A DNA stretch of 64,000 bases from Rhodocyclaceae bacterium (GTDB taxonomy: Bacteria; Pseudomonadota; Gammaproteobacteria; Burkholderiales; Rhodocyclaceae), in the NCBI GenBank assembly GCA_030681195.1, contig JAUXXJ010000042.1, positions 80,845-144,844 of the forward strand, in the 5' to 3' direction. A program made the position numbers and the translations under genes. Numbering within the stretch: the first letter of the stretch is position 1; each line of letters starts with the position of its first letter. Of the stretch, positions 57,066 to 64,000 are shown piece after piece. The notes under the pieces were generated by a model. The model was not told where the DNA came from. It worked only from the letters and a program-made list of their open reading frames with translations, and ran no database searches.

Positions 57066-57378
57066 AGAGACCGTCTTGGTCAGGCTCGATCTCAATAACC
57101 CAGTGTTTCAAGCGAATCTATTGGTGTTGCAAAAGCCTGAGCGCCACGCAGCACTGGATACGCTGAACAAACTCAGGCAAATGACATGGAGTCAGGTGTA
57201 TCGCGACAGCGGTTTGAAGTGGGAGAAGATTGGCAGCGTCAAACCGCCCCCCGGTATCGATGCAATCTACTCGCTACGAATCACGCAAGCACGGCGGGCA
57301 ACCGCCTACCGCGACGGCGCCTTCATTCGCCTGCTGACCGTCGCCCCGGATCACGACAGCACCTACGGAAAAAAATAA
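57052..57378 (+). CDS. RelE/ParE-like toxin candidate
   Basis: A 108-residue protein with a C-terminal pattern typical of RelE-like ribonucleases (WEKIGSVKPPPGIDAIYSLRITQARRATAYRDGAFIRLLTVAPDHDSTY). It is translationally linked to the antitoxin-like gene. Its TAA shares two bases with repeat copy M. Confidence 0.7.
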   Translation: MTQSEETVLVRLDLNNPVFQANLLVLQKPERHAALDTLNKLRQMTWSQVYRDSGLKWEKIGSVKPPPGIDAIYSLRITQARRATAYRDGAFIRLLTVAPDHDSTYGKK

Positions 57379-57400
57379 AAGTCGGCGCTGGCAAGACGGC
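57377..57400 (-). repeat. Dispersed repeat, short form (copy M) at a stop codon
   Basis: 24 nt, two differences, beginning inside the toxin stop TAA and ending 14 nt before the first TGTCAC upstream of pilA. Confidence 0.85.
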
Positions 57401-57413
57401 GCATGACGAAAAT

Positions 57414-57495
57414 TGTCACATGTAGGCGCAGAGTGTCACCTGCCACATTTTGCGTGACGGAATATCGCGCTTTACCGGGTGGCATGGAGGTTGCA
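57414..57495 (+). promoter_or_regulatory. Sigma54 promoter of pilA with upstream TGTCAC sites
   Basis: TGGCATG-GAGG-TTGCA at 57480-57495 is a near-perfect -24/-12 box. Upstream, TGTCAC occurs at 57414 and 57434, exactly 20 nt apart, and an inverted GTGAC at 57454. TGTC motifs are known PilR sites in Pseudomonas, so an NtrC-family activator (PilR, or the regulator at 17952-19394) probably controls this gene. Confidence 0.8.
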
Positions 57496-57542
57496 TGATG
57501 CCAGGCAGCACACATTAAGTGCTTTTCCCTAAGGAGATATCC

Positions 57543-58004
57543 ATGCGTAAAGTTCAACAAGGTTTCACCCTCATCGAACTGATGATCGTCGTCGCGATTA
57601 TCGGTATTTTGGCTGCTGTTGCGCTGCCGGCGTATCAGGACTATATGGTACGTTCCAAGATGTCCGAAGTGATTCTGGCGGGTTCTTCAGGCCGCACTGC
57701 CGTGTCCGAAACCTTCAGCCAAAAAAGCACCATGAATTTGACCCAAGCTTCCATGGGGGTGCAGAACCTAACTTCCAAATATGTTGCATCTGTAGGGTAC
57801 ACGGGTACTAGCGACACTGTGGGCGATATTATCGTTACGACAGCATCAGTAGCAAGTTCAGGCTTGCCTGCGGACGCAGCAGATAAGGTAGTTGTGCTGC
57901 GTGGGACAGCTAACGCTACGACCGGTCAAGTGGGTTGGACGTGTGGCGGTGGTACTCCCCCGGTTCCGGCCAAGTATCTGCCGAGCTCCTGCAAGGACTT
58001 CTAA
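57543..58004 (+). CDS. pilA: Type IV major pilin (PilA)
   Basis: A 153-residue pilin with a short leader MRKVQQG^[27 protein letters not shown], Glu5 and conserved helix. A C-terminal disulfide pair frames the D-loop ([19 protein letters not shown]). AAGGAGATA precedes ATG 57543. Monocistronic, sigma54-driven, with a strong terminator. Confidence 0.95.
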   Translation: MRKVQQGFTLIELMIVVAIIGILAAVALPAYQDYMVRSKMSEVILAGSSGRTAVSETFSQKSTMNLTQASMGVQNLTSKYVASVGYTGTSDTVGDIIVTTASVASSGLPADAADKVVVLRGTANATTGQVGWTCGGGTPPVPAKYLPSSCKDF

Positions 58005-58017
58005 GCTGATGGTTAGT

Positions 58018-58041
58018 TAATCGGGGTCAGACCCTGATTAG
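58018..58041. repeat. GGGGTCAGACC palindromic element, copy 4
   Basis: TAATCGGGGTCAGACCCTGATTA: nearly symmetrical arms. It sits between the pilA stop and its terminator, like the other three copies. Confidence 0.75.
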
Positions 58042-58042
58042 C

Positions 58043-58070
58043 AAGGCCCCGCTTCGGCGGGGTTTTTTTT
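58043..58070 (+). terminator. Rho-independent terminator of pilA
   Basis: The stem GCCCCGC/GCGGGGT has a TTCG loop, then eight T. Confidence 0.88.
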
Positions 58071-58250
58071 GTCCAAAGCACGCTGGGTTGTCTTCTATAA
58101 AGTTTGTGTTTAAATTGCTTTCCGCCATGCGCGCCCTGGCCGCGTATCAGCTTCCCGGTGAACGCCAGCACTTCGGCTCACTCTGTGGACGCACCATCGA
58201 AGGCGTTACCATGATGCGCCCAGCCGACTTTCTCTCTTTGGTGATAACGC

Positions 58251-60149
58251 GTGCTTAGACTTGCAATCCAGCTGGTATTGGCCGTACTGGTTGTGTTCGC
58301 CGTCGTTGCGGTGTACTGGAGCGGCCTTTCCGGCGGTTTCTTTTTCGACGATAACGTAAACATCTCCGCGATAGAGGCCCTGAAACTTTCCAGTCTCGAT
58401 TTTCAAAGCTTGCTTGCCGCTTGGCAATCCGGCAAATCAGGGCCGCTGGGGAGGCCCATTGCCCAAGTCAGCTTTGGGCTCAATCACTATTTTGGCGGCT
58501 TCGATCCCTATTTTTTCAAACTGACCAATCTGGTCATCCACCTGCTGACCGGGATTCTGGTTTTCCTGACTGCCCGCCGTTTAAGCCTGTCGTCATTATG
58601 GGCGGGCTTCGCGGCAGCGCTTTGGCTGCTGCACCCGATTCAACTGACCTCGGTGCTCTATGTCGTGCAACGCATGACCAGCCTGTCTGCCTTATTCCTG
58701 TTGGCGGCCTTCCTGCTGCATGTGGCCGGACGCGAGCGTGGTGGGAGGGCTGGGTGGGTGATGCTGCTGGCGGCTTGGGGCGTGTGTTGGCCGTTGTCGA
58801 TGTTGAGCAAGGAAACGGGGGCTTTGTTGCCATTGTTCGTGCTGGCGTGGGAGTTGATCTTGCGCCGCAGTCGGCAAGGCGGTTTGGACCGGTTCGCCCG
58901 TCTCTACAGTGCGCTGGCACTGGTGGGGCTGAGCGCGGGTCTGGTGTATGTGTTTTCTCCTGCGGGGCAGTGGTTGTGGGCGGGTTACGAGCTGCGCGCC
59001 TTTACGCCATGGGAACGGGTGCTCACGGAAGGGCGTGTGCTGTGGGTCTATCTGGACATGATCGCATTCCCGAGGCTGGCGGCTTTTAGTCTGTTTCACG
59101 ACGATATCGTGCTGTCGTCTAGCTTGCTTGAGCCTTGGACAACCTGGCTGGCTGCTGGCGGGTTGTTGGCGCTATGCGGGGTTATTTTCTGGGCGCACAA
59201 AAAACATCCGTTACTCGCTTTCGGTCTGGCTTGGTTTCTCATCGGCCACGCGCTCGAATCCACCTTCCTGCCGCTGGAAATCGCCCATGAACATCGCAAC
59301 TATCTGCCCCTGTTTGGCATCGCGTTGATCGTGGCATGGGGCGTCGGCCAATTAACGCAACAGCCCGGATGGAAGAGAACGCTGGGGTTGGTGTTAGGGG
59401 TGGTCGTTATCGCCCACAGTGCATTAATCACCGGCTTGCGCGCCCACCAGTATGGCGACGACGTGCGGCGAACGCAGATCGATGCCCAGCACCACCCGCT
59501 TTCGTCGCGAACTCATTACGAGGCGGCGCGCGTGCTGATGCAGCGGGCGGTGGATACCAGTGCCAATGATCCGCTGCGGTTTTTTGTGCGCTCGCACTAT
59601 GAACAGTCTGCCCTGCTTGATCCGAATACCAAGCTGCCCTGGCTCGGTTTGATGCATCTAAATTGCTCGGCCAGGCAGCCGATTGAGCAGCAATGGCATG
59701 CTGAACTCGCACGCCGTTTGCGCGAAACGCCGTTTGCGCCGGGCGACAGAACGGTGCTCTACGGCGTCAAAGAGATGTCGATTGCCGGCACGCTGTGTCT
59801 TGAGCGCGATAGCGTCGAATTACTTTTCTCCGCCGCGCTGGCCAATAAAACCGCAAGCAATCATGTACGCAGCTTCATTCATTCATGGCTGGCCGATTAT
59901 CGGATGCTGGCTGCACGCGATGTGTCTGCGGCGGTAGAGGCGCTGGATAAGTCTCTTGCACTTGCTCCCCATAATCCAAGCAATCGACTGAAGCGCGCCC
60001 AGTTGGCCTATCTTCAACAGCAATGGCAGCAGGCCGAGACGATGTTGAACGGAATTTCGGATAAGCAGTTGGCGCTCTCCGAAAGAGAAACGAAGCGCCT
60101 GCTACTGCAATGCATTGGCGGCGGTGATCTGACCTGTGTGGGTCTGTAA
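58251..60149 (+). CDS. TMTC/TfpW-like polytopic glycosyltransferase with TPR tail
   Basis: A 632-residue protein with about ten membrane helices over residues 5-385. Motifs are FFFDDNVNISAI, GRPIAQVSFGLNHYFGG, FKLTNLVIHLLTG, LHPIQLTSVLYVVQRMTSLSALFLL and HEHRNYLPLFG, followed by a soluble helical/TPR part. This is the GT-C-fold TMTC-like family; relatives next to pilin genes glycosylate pilin (TfpW-type). GTG start. Its place downstream of pilA supports pilin modification, but this is inference. A small preceding frame (58127-58258) is not called. Confidence 0.75.
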   Translation: MLRLAIQLVLAVLVVFAVVAVYWSGLSGGFFFDDNVNISAIEALKLSSLDFQSLLAAWQSGKSGPLGRPIAQVSFGLNHYFGGFDPYFFKLTNLVIHLLTGILVFLTARRLSLSSLWAGFAAALWLLHPIQLTSVLYVVQRMTSLSALFLLAAFLLHVAGRERGGRAGWVMLLAAWGVCWPLSMLSKETGALLPLFVLAWELILRRSRQGGLDRFARLYSALALVGLSAGLVYVFSPAGQWLWAGYELRAFTPWERVLTEGRVLWVYLDMIAFPRLAAFSLFHDDIVLSSSLLEPWTTWLAAGGLLALCGVIFWAHKKHPLLAFGLAWFLIGHALESTFLPLEIAHEHRNYLPLFGIALIVAWGVGQLTQQPGWKRTLGLVLGVVVIAHSALITGLRAHQYGDDVRRTQIDAQHHPLSSRTHYEAARVLMQRAVDTSANDPLRFFVRSHYEQSALLDPNTKLPWLGLMHLNCSARQPIEQQWHAELARRLRETPFAPGDRTVLYGVKEMSIAGTLCLERDSVELLFSAALANKTASNHVRSFIHSWLADYRMLAARDVSAAVEALDKSLALAPHNPSNRLKRAQLAYLQQQWQQAETMLNGISDKQLALSERETKRLLLQCIGGGDLTCVGL

Positions 60150-60155
60150 GCCCTT

Positions 60156-60179
60156 GCCGTCCCGCCAGCGCCGACTTTT
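60156..60179 (+). repeat. Dispersed repeat, short form (copy N), intergenic, exact
   Basis: An exact 24-nt copy just after the stop of the TMTC-like gene. Confidence 0.92.
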
Positions 60180-60225
60180 CATGGCTACAATCCAGACTCT
60201 GAGATCGTGCCGTTGAGGAATTGTC

Positions 60226-60801
60226 ATGACCGCCCTGAAAAAGCCCCACTTTTCCGCACAAGACTATCTGGTCTGGGAAGTCGAGCAAACCGAAAAGCAC
60301 GAATACCTTGCCGGCGAGGTGTTCGCCATGGCTGGTGCCAGCGATGCGCATGTGACGATCAGCGGCAATATTTTCATGGCCTTGCGCAACCATTTGCGCG
60401 GCAAGCCCTGCCGCGTTTATATCGCCGACATGAAAGTGGAGGTGGCCCGCGCAGATGCGTTCTTCTACCCTGATGTGTTTGTAAGTTGTTCAACCACGGA
60501 TGCGGCGCTTGCCGATCGCAAGCGCGAACCGCTGCTTCTTGTCGAGGTGCTTTCTCCGACCACGGCGTCTTATGATCGCGGCGCAAAGTTCGCCAGCTAT
60601 CGCCAGCTTGAAAGCCTGCATGAATATGTGTTGATCGACACCGAGCGCTTGGCGGTGGATGTGTTTCGCCGCGACACCAGCGGCCATTGGGTGCTTTACC
60701 CTTATGGGCCCGGTGAGGCCGTGGAACTGGCCAGTGTCGATCTGACGCTGTCGCTCGCGCAGGTTTACGAGGATGCTTCACCGGTAACCGCAACCGCATG
60801 A
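60226..60801 (+). CDS. Uma2 family (DUF820) PD-(D/E)XK nuclease-like protein
   Basis: A 191-residue protein: EYLAGEVFAMAGASDAHVTISGNI, FYPDVFV (Asp) and LLVEVLSPTTASYDRGAKFASYR (Glu and Lys) form the nuclease site. Uma2 proteins are widespread, often multicopy, with no clear role. GAGGAAT precedes it; a 4-nt overlap with the next gene. Confidence 0.88.
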   Translation: MTALKKPHFSAQDYLVWEVEQTEKHEYLAGEVFAMAGASDAHVTISGNIFMALRNHLRGKPCRVYIADMKVEVARADAFFYPDVFVSCSTTDAALADRKREPLLLVEVLSPTTASYDRGAKFASYRQLESLHEYVLIDTERLAVDVFRRDTSGHWVLYPYGPGEAVELASVDLTLSLAQVYEDASPVTATA

Positions 60802-61658
60802 TCTCCATCGTCCTACCCGCGCGCAACGAGGCGGCCGGGCTTGACAGCCTGCTGCCCGCCATCCGCCGGCAGGTTCCGGCAGATGCTGAAATTCTCGTCG
60901 TCGACGACGGCTCCACCGACAATACCGCCGCAGTATGCGCGGCGCATGGCGCCACGCGTATCGCGCACCCCTATCCCAAAGGCAACGGTGCGGCGATCAA
61001 GACCGGTGCGCGCGCGGCACAGGGCGACGTCATCGTCTTCATGGATGCCGACGGCCAGCACCAGCCCGAGGACATTCCGCGGCTGCTGGAGAAGCTCGAT
61101 GAGGGCTACGACATGGCGGTGGGCGCGCGCACGCGCGGTTCGCATGCCGGCGTGCATCGTGAGGTGGCCAACGATCTCTTTAGTCGTTTCGCCAGTTGGA
61201 TGGTAATGCAACAGATCGACGATCTGACGTCGGGCTTTCGGGCGGTGCGTGCGAGCAAGTTCCGCAAGTTTCTCTACCTGCTGCCGAACGGTTTTTCGTA
61301 TCCGACGACTATCACGATGAGCTTCTTCCGCGCCGGTTATGGCGTGGCCTATGTGCCGATACGTGCGCTCGAAAGACAGGGTAAGAGCCATATTCAACCC
61401 CTGCGCGACGGCGTACGATTCCTGCTGATCATCATCAAGATCGGCACCCTGTATTCACCGCAAAAACTGTTTCTGCCGGTATCGGCCGGATTCTTCCTGA
61501 CCGGGATTAGTTATTACGCCTATACCTACCTGACGACAGGCCGCTTTACCAACATGAGCGCCCTGTTGTTCATTTCGGCGATTCTGACCTTTCTCATCGG
61601 TATTGTTTCCGAACAGATATCCGCCTTGCACTACCGTGACCTGGATCAGGATCGCTAA
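60798..61658 (+). CDS. Family 2 glycosyltransferase (DPM1/GtrB-like)
   Basis: A 286-residue protein: ISIVLPARNEAAGLDSLLPAI, VVDDGSTDNTAA, GNGAAIKTGARAAQGD and FMDADGQHQPEDI are the nucleotide-sugar site. Two C-terminal membrane helices (FLPVSAGFFLTGISYYAYTY; LLFISAILTFLIGIVSEQI) make it a polyprenyl-phosphate-sugar synthase type enzyme. It could supply the TMTC/TfpW-like enzyme with its lipid-linked donor. Confidence 0.9.
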   Translation: MISIVLPARNEAAGLDSLLPAIRRQVPADAEILVVDDGSTDNTAAVCAAHGATRIAHPYPKGNGAAIKTGARAAQGDVIVFMDADGQHQPEDIPRLLEKLDEGYDMAVGARTRGSHAGVHREVANDLFSRFASWMVMQQIDDLTSGFRAVRASKFRKFLYLLPNGFSYPTTITMSFFRAGYGVAYVPIRALERQGKSHIQPLRDGVRFLLIIIKIGTLYSPQKLFLPVSAGFFLTGISYYAYTYLTTGRFTNMSALLFISAILTFLIGIVSEQISALHYRDLDQDR

Positions 61659-61663
61659 GTACT

Positions 61664-62782
61664 GTGAAGGTATTGCTTGCTGCCACCTCCTATCCGCGTG
61701 ATCGTACCGACTGGAAAGGGCGTTTCATCTACGACCAGGCAGCGGCACTGGCGCGAAAAGGCATTGCGGTCAGGCTTTGGGCACCGCCAGGGGATTTGCC
61801 GACTGGGGTAACGAGTGCCTTGGCGGCTGACGATACCGAATGGCTGGGTGACTTGCTGGCGCAGGGCGGTATCGCCCACCTGCTGCGCCGTCGGCCGTGG
61901 GCCGGCGTTTGGGGCGGCGGGCAACTGTTGCGGCGCTTGCGACGTGCTTGCCAGCACGAAGCCCGCCATCCCGCCAGCGCCGACCTTTACCTGATCAACT
62001 GGCTGCAAAACGCACTGGCTTTGCCGGATGATGGCCGGCCGGCGATCGTCACCGTATTGGGCAGCGATCTGGGCTTGCTGCGTCTGCCGGGTATGGCATG
62101 GGCGCTACGTCGTCAGTTTCGCCGCCGACCGACACTGTTGGCGCCGAATGCCGCGTGGATGGTGCCCCGACTGGAAGCCTTGTTCGGCGAGGTTGCCGCC
62201 ATACGCTGCATTCCTTTCGGGGTCGATGCGCGCTGGTTTGCCATCGAACGGCAAGTGCCCGCTACGCCGCGCTGGCTGGTGGTATCGCGGCTGACGCGCG
62301 CCAAGCTGGGCCCGCTCTTCGAATGGGGCGAGGCACTATTTTCAAATGGGCGCGAACTCCATCTGTTCGGGCCGATGCAAGAGACCATTGATTTGCCGGC
62401 GTGGGTGCATTACCACGGCGCAACCAACCCAGACCACTTGCGCGAACAACACTTCCCCTCGGCCACCGGCCTGCTGAGCTTGAGCCAGCACGACGAAGGC
62501 CGGCCGCAGGTGATGCTGGAAGCCATGGCGGCGGGTTTGCCGATGATCGCGTCGGATCTTGCGGCCCATCGTGACTTCCTCACGCACAACGAAACGGGCT
62601 GGCTGGTCAATCGCCCGGAGGATATGGCGGCAGGTTTGGGTTACCTTGAAATCCCCGAGAACAACCGGCGCATCGGTCAGGCGGCCCGGCAGTGGATCAA
62701 GACCAGCATTGGGGATTGGGATGATTGTGCGGCGCGCTATCTGGCCGCCCATGAAGCCTTGCCACGCGGGACAATGCCATGA
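61664..62782 (+). CDS. Family 4 glycosyltransferase
   Basis: A 372-residue GT-B fold: VLLAATSYPRDRTDWKGRFIYDQAAALARKG, GSDLGLLRL, and a C-terminal GT4 donor site SLSQHDEGRPQVMLEAMAAGLPMIAS. GTG start. A repeat copy is read RHPASADLY (61965-61988) between the N-domain strands. Overlaps the epimerase by 4 nt. Confidence 0.88.
   Translation: MKVLLAATSYPRDRTDWKGRFIYDQAAALARKGIAVRLWAPPGDLPTGVTSALAADDTEWLGDLLAQGGIAHLLRRRPWAGVWGGGQLLRRLRRACQHEARHPASADLYLINWLQNALALPDDGRPAIVTVLGSDLGLLRLPGMAWALRRQFRRRPTLLAPNAAWMVPRLEALFGEVAAIRCIPFGVDARWFAIERQVPATPRWLVVSRLTRAKLGPLFEWGEALFSNGRELHLFGPMQETIDLPAWVHYHGATNPDHLREQHFPSATGLLSLSQHDEGRPQVMLEAMAAGLPMIASDLAAHRDFLTHNETGWLVNRPEDMAAGLGYLEIPENNRRIGQAARQWIKTSIGDWDDCAARYLAAHEALPRGTMP
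61965..61988 (+). repeat. Dispersed repeat, short form (copy O) in glycosyltransferase
   Basis: 24 nt, two differences, read HPASADL. Confidence 0.8.
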
Positions 62783-63723
62783 AGGGCGCTGTGCTGCTGC
62801 TTGGCGGTGGCTTCATCGCCCAGGCCTTGTCGCGGCAACTTGTCGCGGCGGGGCGCGAGGTGCATGTCCTGGCGCGCCGTCCCACCAGCAGGGAGGCTGT
62901 CAGGCTGGAAGCGGCCCGAAGAGGCTGCGCCGACTTTTCGGGCGCGGTCTGGCATCAGGGCGACGCACAGGATCGGGCGCTATTGCAGATGCTCCTGCCA
63001 TGCTGCGAAACGGTCGTTCATCTTGCTTCCACGACGACACCGGGTGTTTCCGCTCGCCAGCCCACGCTTGAAATCGGCAACCTTGCCCCTGTGCTCATGT
63101 TGCTGGAAGTCTTGCAGGATTTTCCCACGATACACCTCATCTACTTTTCGTCGGGGGGGACGCTGTATGGCAACCCTGTCACCTTGCCGGTGGCCGAGGA
63201 GGCGCCGCTACGTCCGTTGTCATATCACGGCGCGGGCAAAGCGGCCAGTGAGTTGTTTCTGGACGTCGCGCGCCAACAGGGGCGCGCAGTAACAATCCTG
63301 CGACCCGCCAATGCCTACGGGCCAGGCCAGCCGCTCAAGCCTGGCTTCGGCCTGGTGCGGACCATGCTGGAGTATCTTCGCCGTGATACGCCGCTGGAAA
63401 TATGGGGCGACGGCGAGACAGTCCGCGATTACGTCTATATCGACGATGTGGCCGCTGCCTGCACCCTGTTCGTTGACAGGCCGGATGACAGCGCCACGTA
63501 CAACGTGGGCAGCGGCACGGGGTACACCATCAACCACCTGATTAAATTGGCAAGCGAGGTTAGCGGTCGCATCCCCAAGGTGATCCATCATCCGGGCCGA
63601 GTCGGTGACGTCGCAAGGATAGTACTGGATGTTTCAAGGCTGCATGCGACAGGGTGGGCACCGCAAGTCGACCTTCAAAGCGGGTTGAAACGGACTTGGG
63701 ATTGGCTGCGAGGACAGCCATGA
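62779..63723 (+). CDS. NAD-dependent epimerase/dehydratase with repeat-encoded insert
   Basis: A 314-residue extended SDR: LLLGGGFIAQALSRQLVAAGREVHVLAR Rossmann start, YFSSGGTLYG (Ser), SYHGAGKAASE (Tyr-xxx-Lys variant YHGAGK), RPANAYGPGQ, WGDGETVRDYVYIDDVA. After the second strand (VHVLARR) a 63-nt long repeat copy adds PTSREAVRLEAARRG then CADF before the next strand VWHQGD. It probably makes a nucleotide sugar for the glycan here. Confidence 0.9.
   Translation: MKGAVLLLGGGFIAQALSRQLVAAGREVHVLARRPTSREAVRLEAARRGCADFSGAVWHQGDAQDRALLQMLLPCCETVVHLASTTTPGVSARQPTLEIGNLAPVLMLLEVLQDFPTIHLIYFSSGGTLYGNPVTLPVAEEAPLRPLSYHGAGKAASELFLDVARQQGRAVTILRPANAYGPGQPLKPGFGLVRTMLEYLRRDTPLEIWGDGETVRDYVYIDDVAAACTLFVDRPDDSATYNVGSGTGYTINHLIKLASEVSGRIPKVIHHPGRVGDVARIVLDVSRLHATGWAPQVDLQSGLKRTWDWLRGQP
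62876..62938 (+). repeat. Dispersed repeat, long form (copy P) in the epimerase
   Basis: 63 nt in frame, without stops. Opposite orientation and different frame from the murA copy; central stem carries two changes. Confidence 0.92.
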
Positions 63724-63848
63724 CATCTCCGCGAGTTTCCATCTGCATTGCCCACCTGACGCCGTCCCGCCAGCGCCGACTTTCGAAAAGCAGCAGCTCA
63801 ATCTACTTCGAGGGATCAAAGGGCTCGATTTGGATTAATCGGTACTGA
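63720..63848 (+). pseudogene. Truncated family 2 glycosyltransferase
   Basis: A 42-codon frame, ATGA overlap with the epimerase. It begins MTSPRVSICIAHLTPS, the first strand of a GT2 enzyme, then repeat copy Q starts and the frame ends in unrelated sequence 95 nt before an IS5-type transposase start. Probably the rest of the gene was lost by insertion or deletion. Confidence 0.6.
63761..63783 (+). repeat. Dispersed repeat, short form (copy Q) at the GT2 break
   Basis: A 23-nt exact match (last T missing), read TPSRQRRLS, exactly where GT2 similarity stops. Confidence 0.85.
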
Positions 63849-63943
63849 AAACGTATACACTTTAGGGAAACGCGGAAATAACCCCGCACAACACATGCCA
63901 ATGGTATAATATGGGTATTGATGTGAAGCGTGTGAGGAACATT

Positions 63944-64000
63944 ATGGGTGAGCGCAAACAGATCAGCTTCAGCGAGATGGAATACGGCGCCAAGAAGAAG
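63944..64000 (+). mobile_element. IS5-family transposase start, cut by window edge
   Basis: MGERKQISFSEMEYGAKKK runs open to the last base. (Q)xSFxExEYxxKKK is the usual N-terminus of IS5-type transposases. TATAAT at 63904-63909 is a likely promoter -10. The left end of the insertion sequence should lie somewhere in 63800-63943; no inverted repeat can be confirmed without the right end. Confidence 0.75.

Noticed and set aside
58206..58222. Possible decayed repeat half-site (GCCCAGCCGACTTTC)
   Set aside because: Too few matches to separate from chance; not counted among the 17 copies.
58127..58258. 43-codon frame before the TMTC-like gene
   Set aside because: No ribosome binding site and no similarity that I recognise; could be a leader or remnant but is unsupported.

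Overview
The window is 64 kb of GC-rich chromosome from a betaproteobacterium, most likely a Rhodocyclales-like or related environmental lineage. The evidence is gene content and order: mlaFEDACB-ibaG-murA running straight into a compact his operon that ends in hisE-hinT-tatABC, an OmpC-type betaproteobacterial porin, tandem phenylacetate-CoA ligases with a PaaN-type protein, and sucCD. No rRNA, tRNA, CRISPR array or complete prophage was seen. The species cannot be named from the sequence alone.

Layout. 1-300: DUF433 antitoxin with a truncated PIN-like toxin at the window edge. 728-1828: porin. 1.9-3.9 kb: a row of small genes (two DUF1640/CCDC90-like proteins, a DUF1902/HicB-like antitoxin with a truncated HicA, and VapBC) separated by near-identical terminators and GGGGTCAGACC palindromes. 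4.0-19.4 kb, minus strand: an MSHA-like type IV pilus assembly operon (MshM, L, N, E, G, I, J, K), a giant PilX-like protein carrying phage-tail-like repeats, a pseudopilin, and a sigma54-dependent response regulator at the head. 19.5-33.2 kb: the Mla phospholipid-transport genes, ibaG, murA, histidine biosynthesis (hisC inverted in place), hinT and Tat. 33.2-44.2 kb: DegS-like protease, NIF3-like protein, FimV-like protein, two paaK copies, paaN, sucCD and an ornithine cyclodeaminase family gene. 44.3-56.7 kb: an eight-gene signalling operon (CHASE2-Ser/Thr kinase, PP2C phosphatase, FHA protein, CHASE2-adenylate cyclase, MBL-fold cyclic-nucleotide phosphodiesterase, cNMP-binding/rhodanese protein, GAF-pilus ATPase fusion, GAF-HD-GYP). 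56.8-58.0 kb: a toxin-antitoxin pair and a PilA-type pilin behind a clear sigma54 promoter. 58.3-63.8 kb: a TMTC/TfpW-like membrane protein and a glycosylation cluster, ending in a glycosyltransferase fragment next to the start of an IS5-family transposase that runs off the window.

How it fits together. Pili and second messengers dominate. Two surface-filament systems (MSHA-like assembly genes and a PilA pilin) sit with a c-di-GMP-sensing type of ATPase (MshE), a candidate c-di-GMP phosphodiesterase (HD-GYP), a cAMP make-break-sense trio and a Ser/Thr phosphorylation trio. The core metabolic and envelope genes are in ordinary betaproteobacterial order.

The most striking feature crosses all regions: a dispersed repeat, seen 17 times, with a 24-nt short form and a 63-nt long form. 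The long form is the short form plus 39 nt in its centre. Both lengths are multiples of three, and about two thirds of the copies lie inside reading frames without breaking them (MurA, an NAD-dependent epimerase, the secretin, MshN, a NIF3-like protein, a cyclase and others), in several different frames. One copy supplies a start codon and three abut stop or start regions. It behaves like a protein-invading palindromic element comparable in style to the Rickettsia RPEs, and it is the best candidate here for something undescribed.
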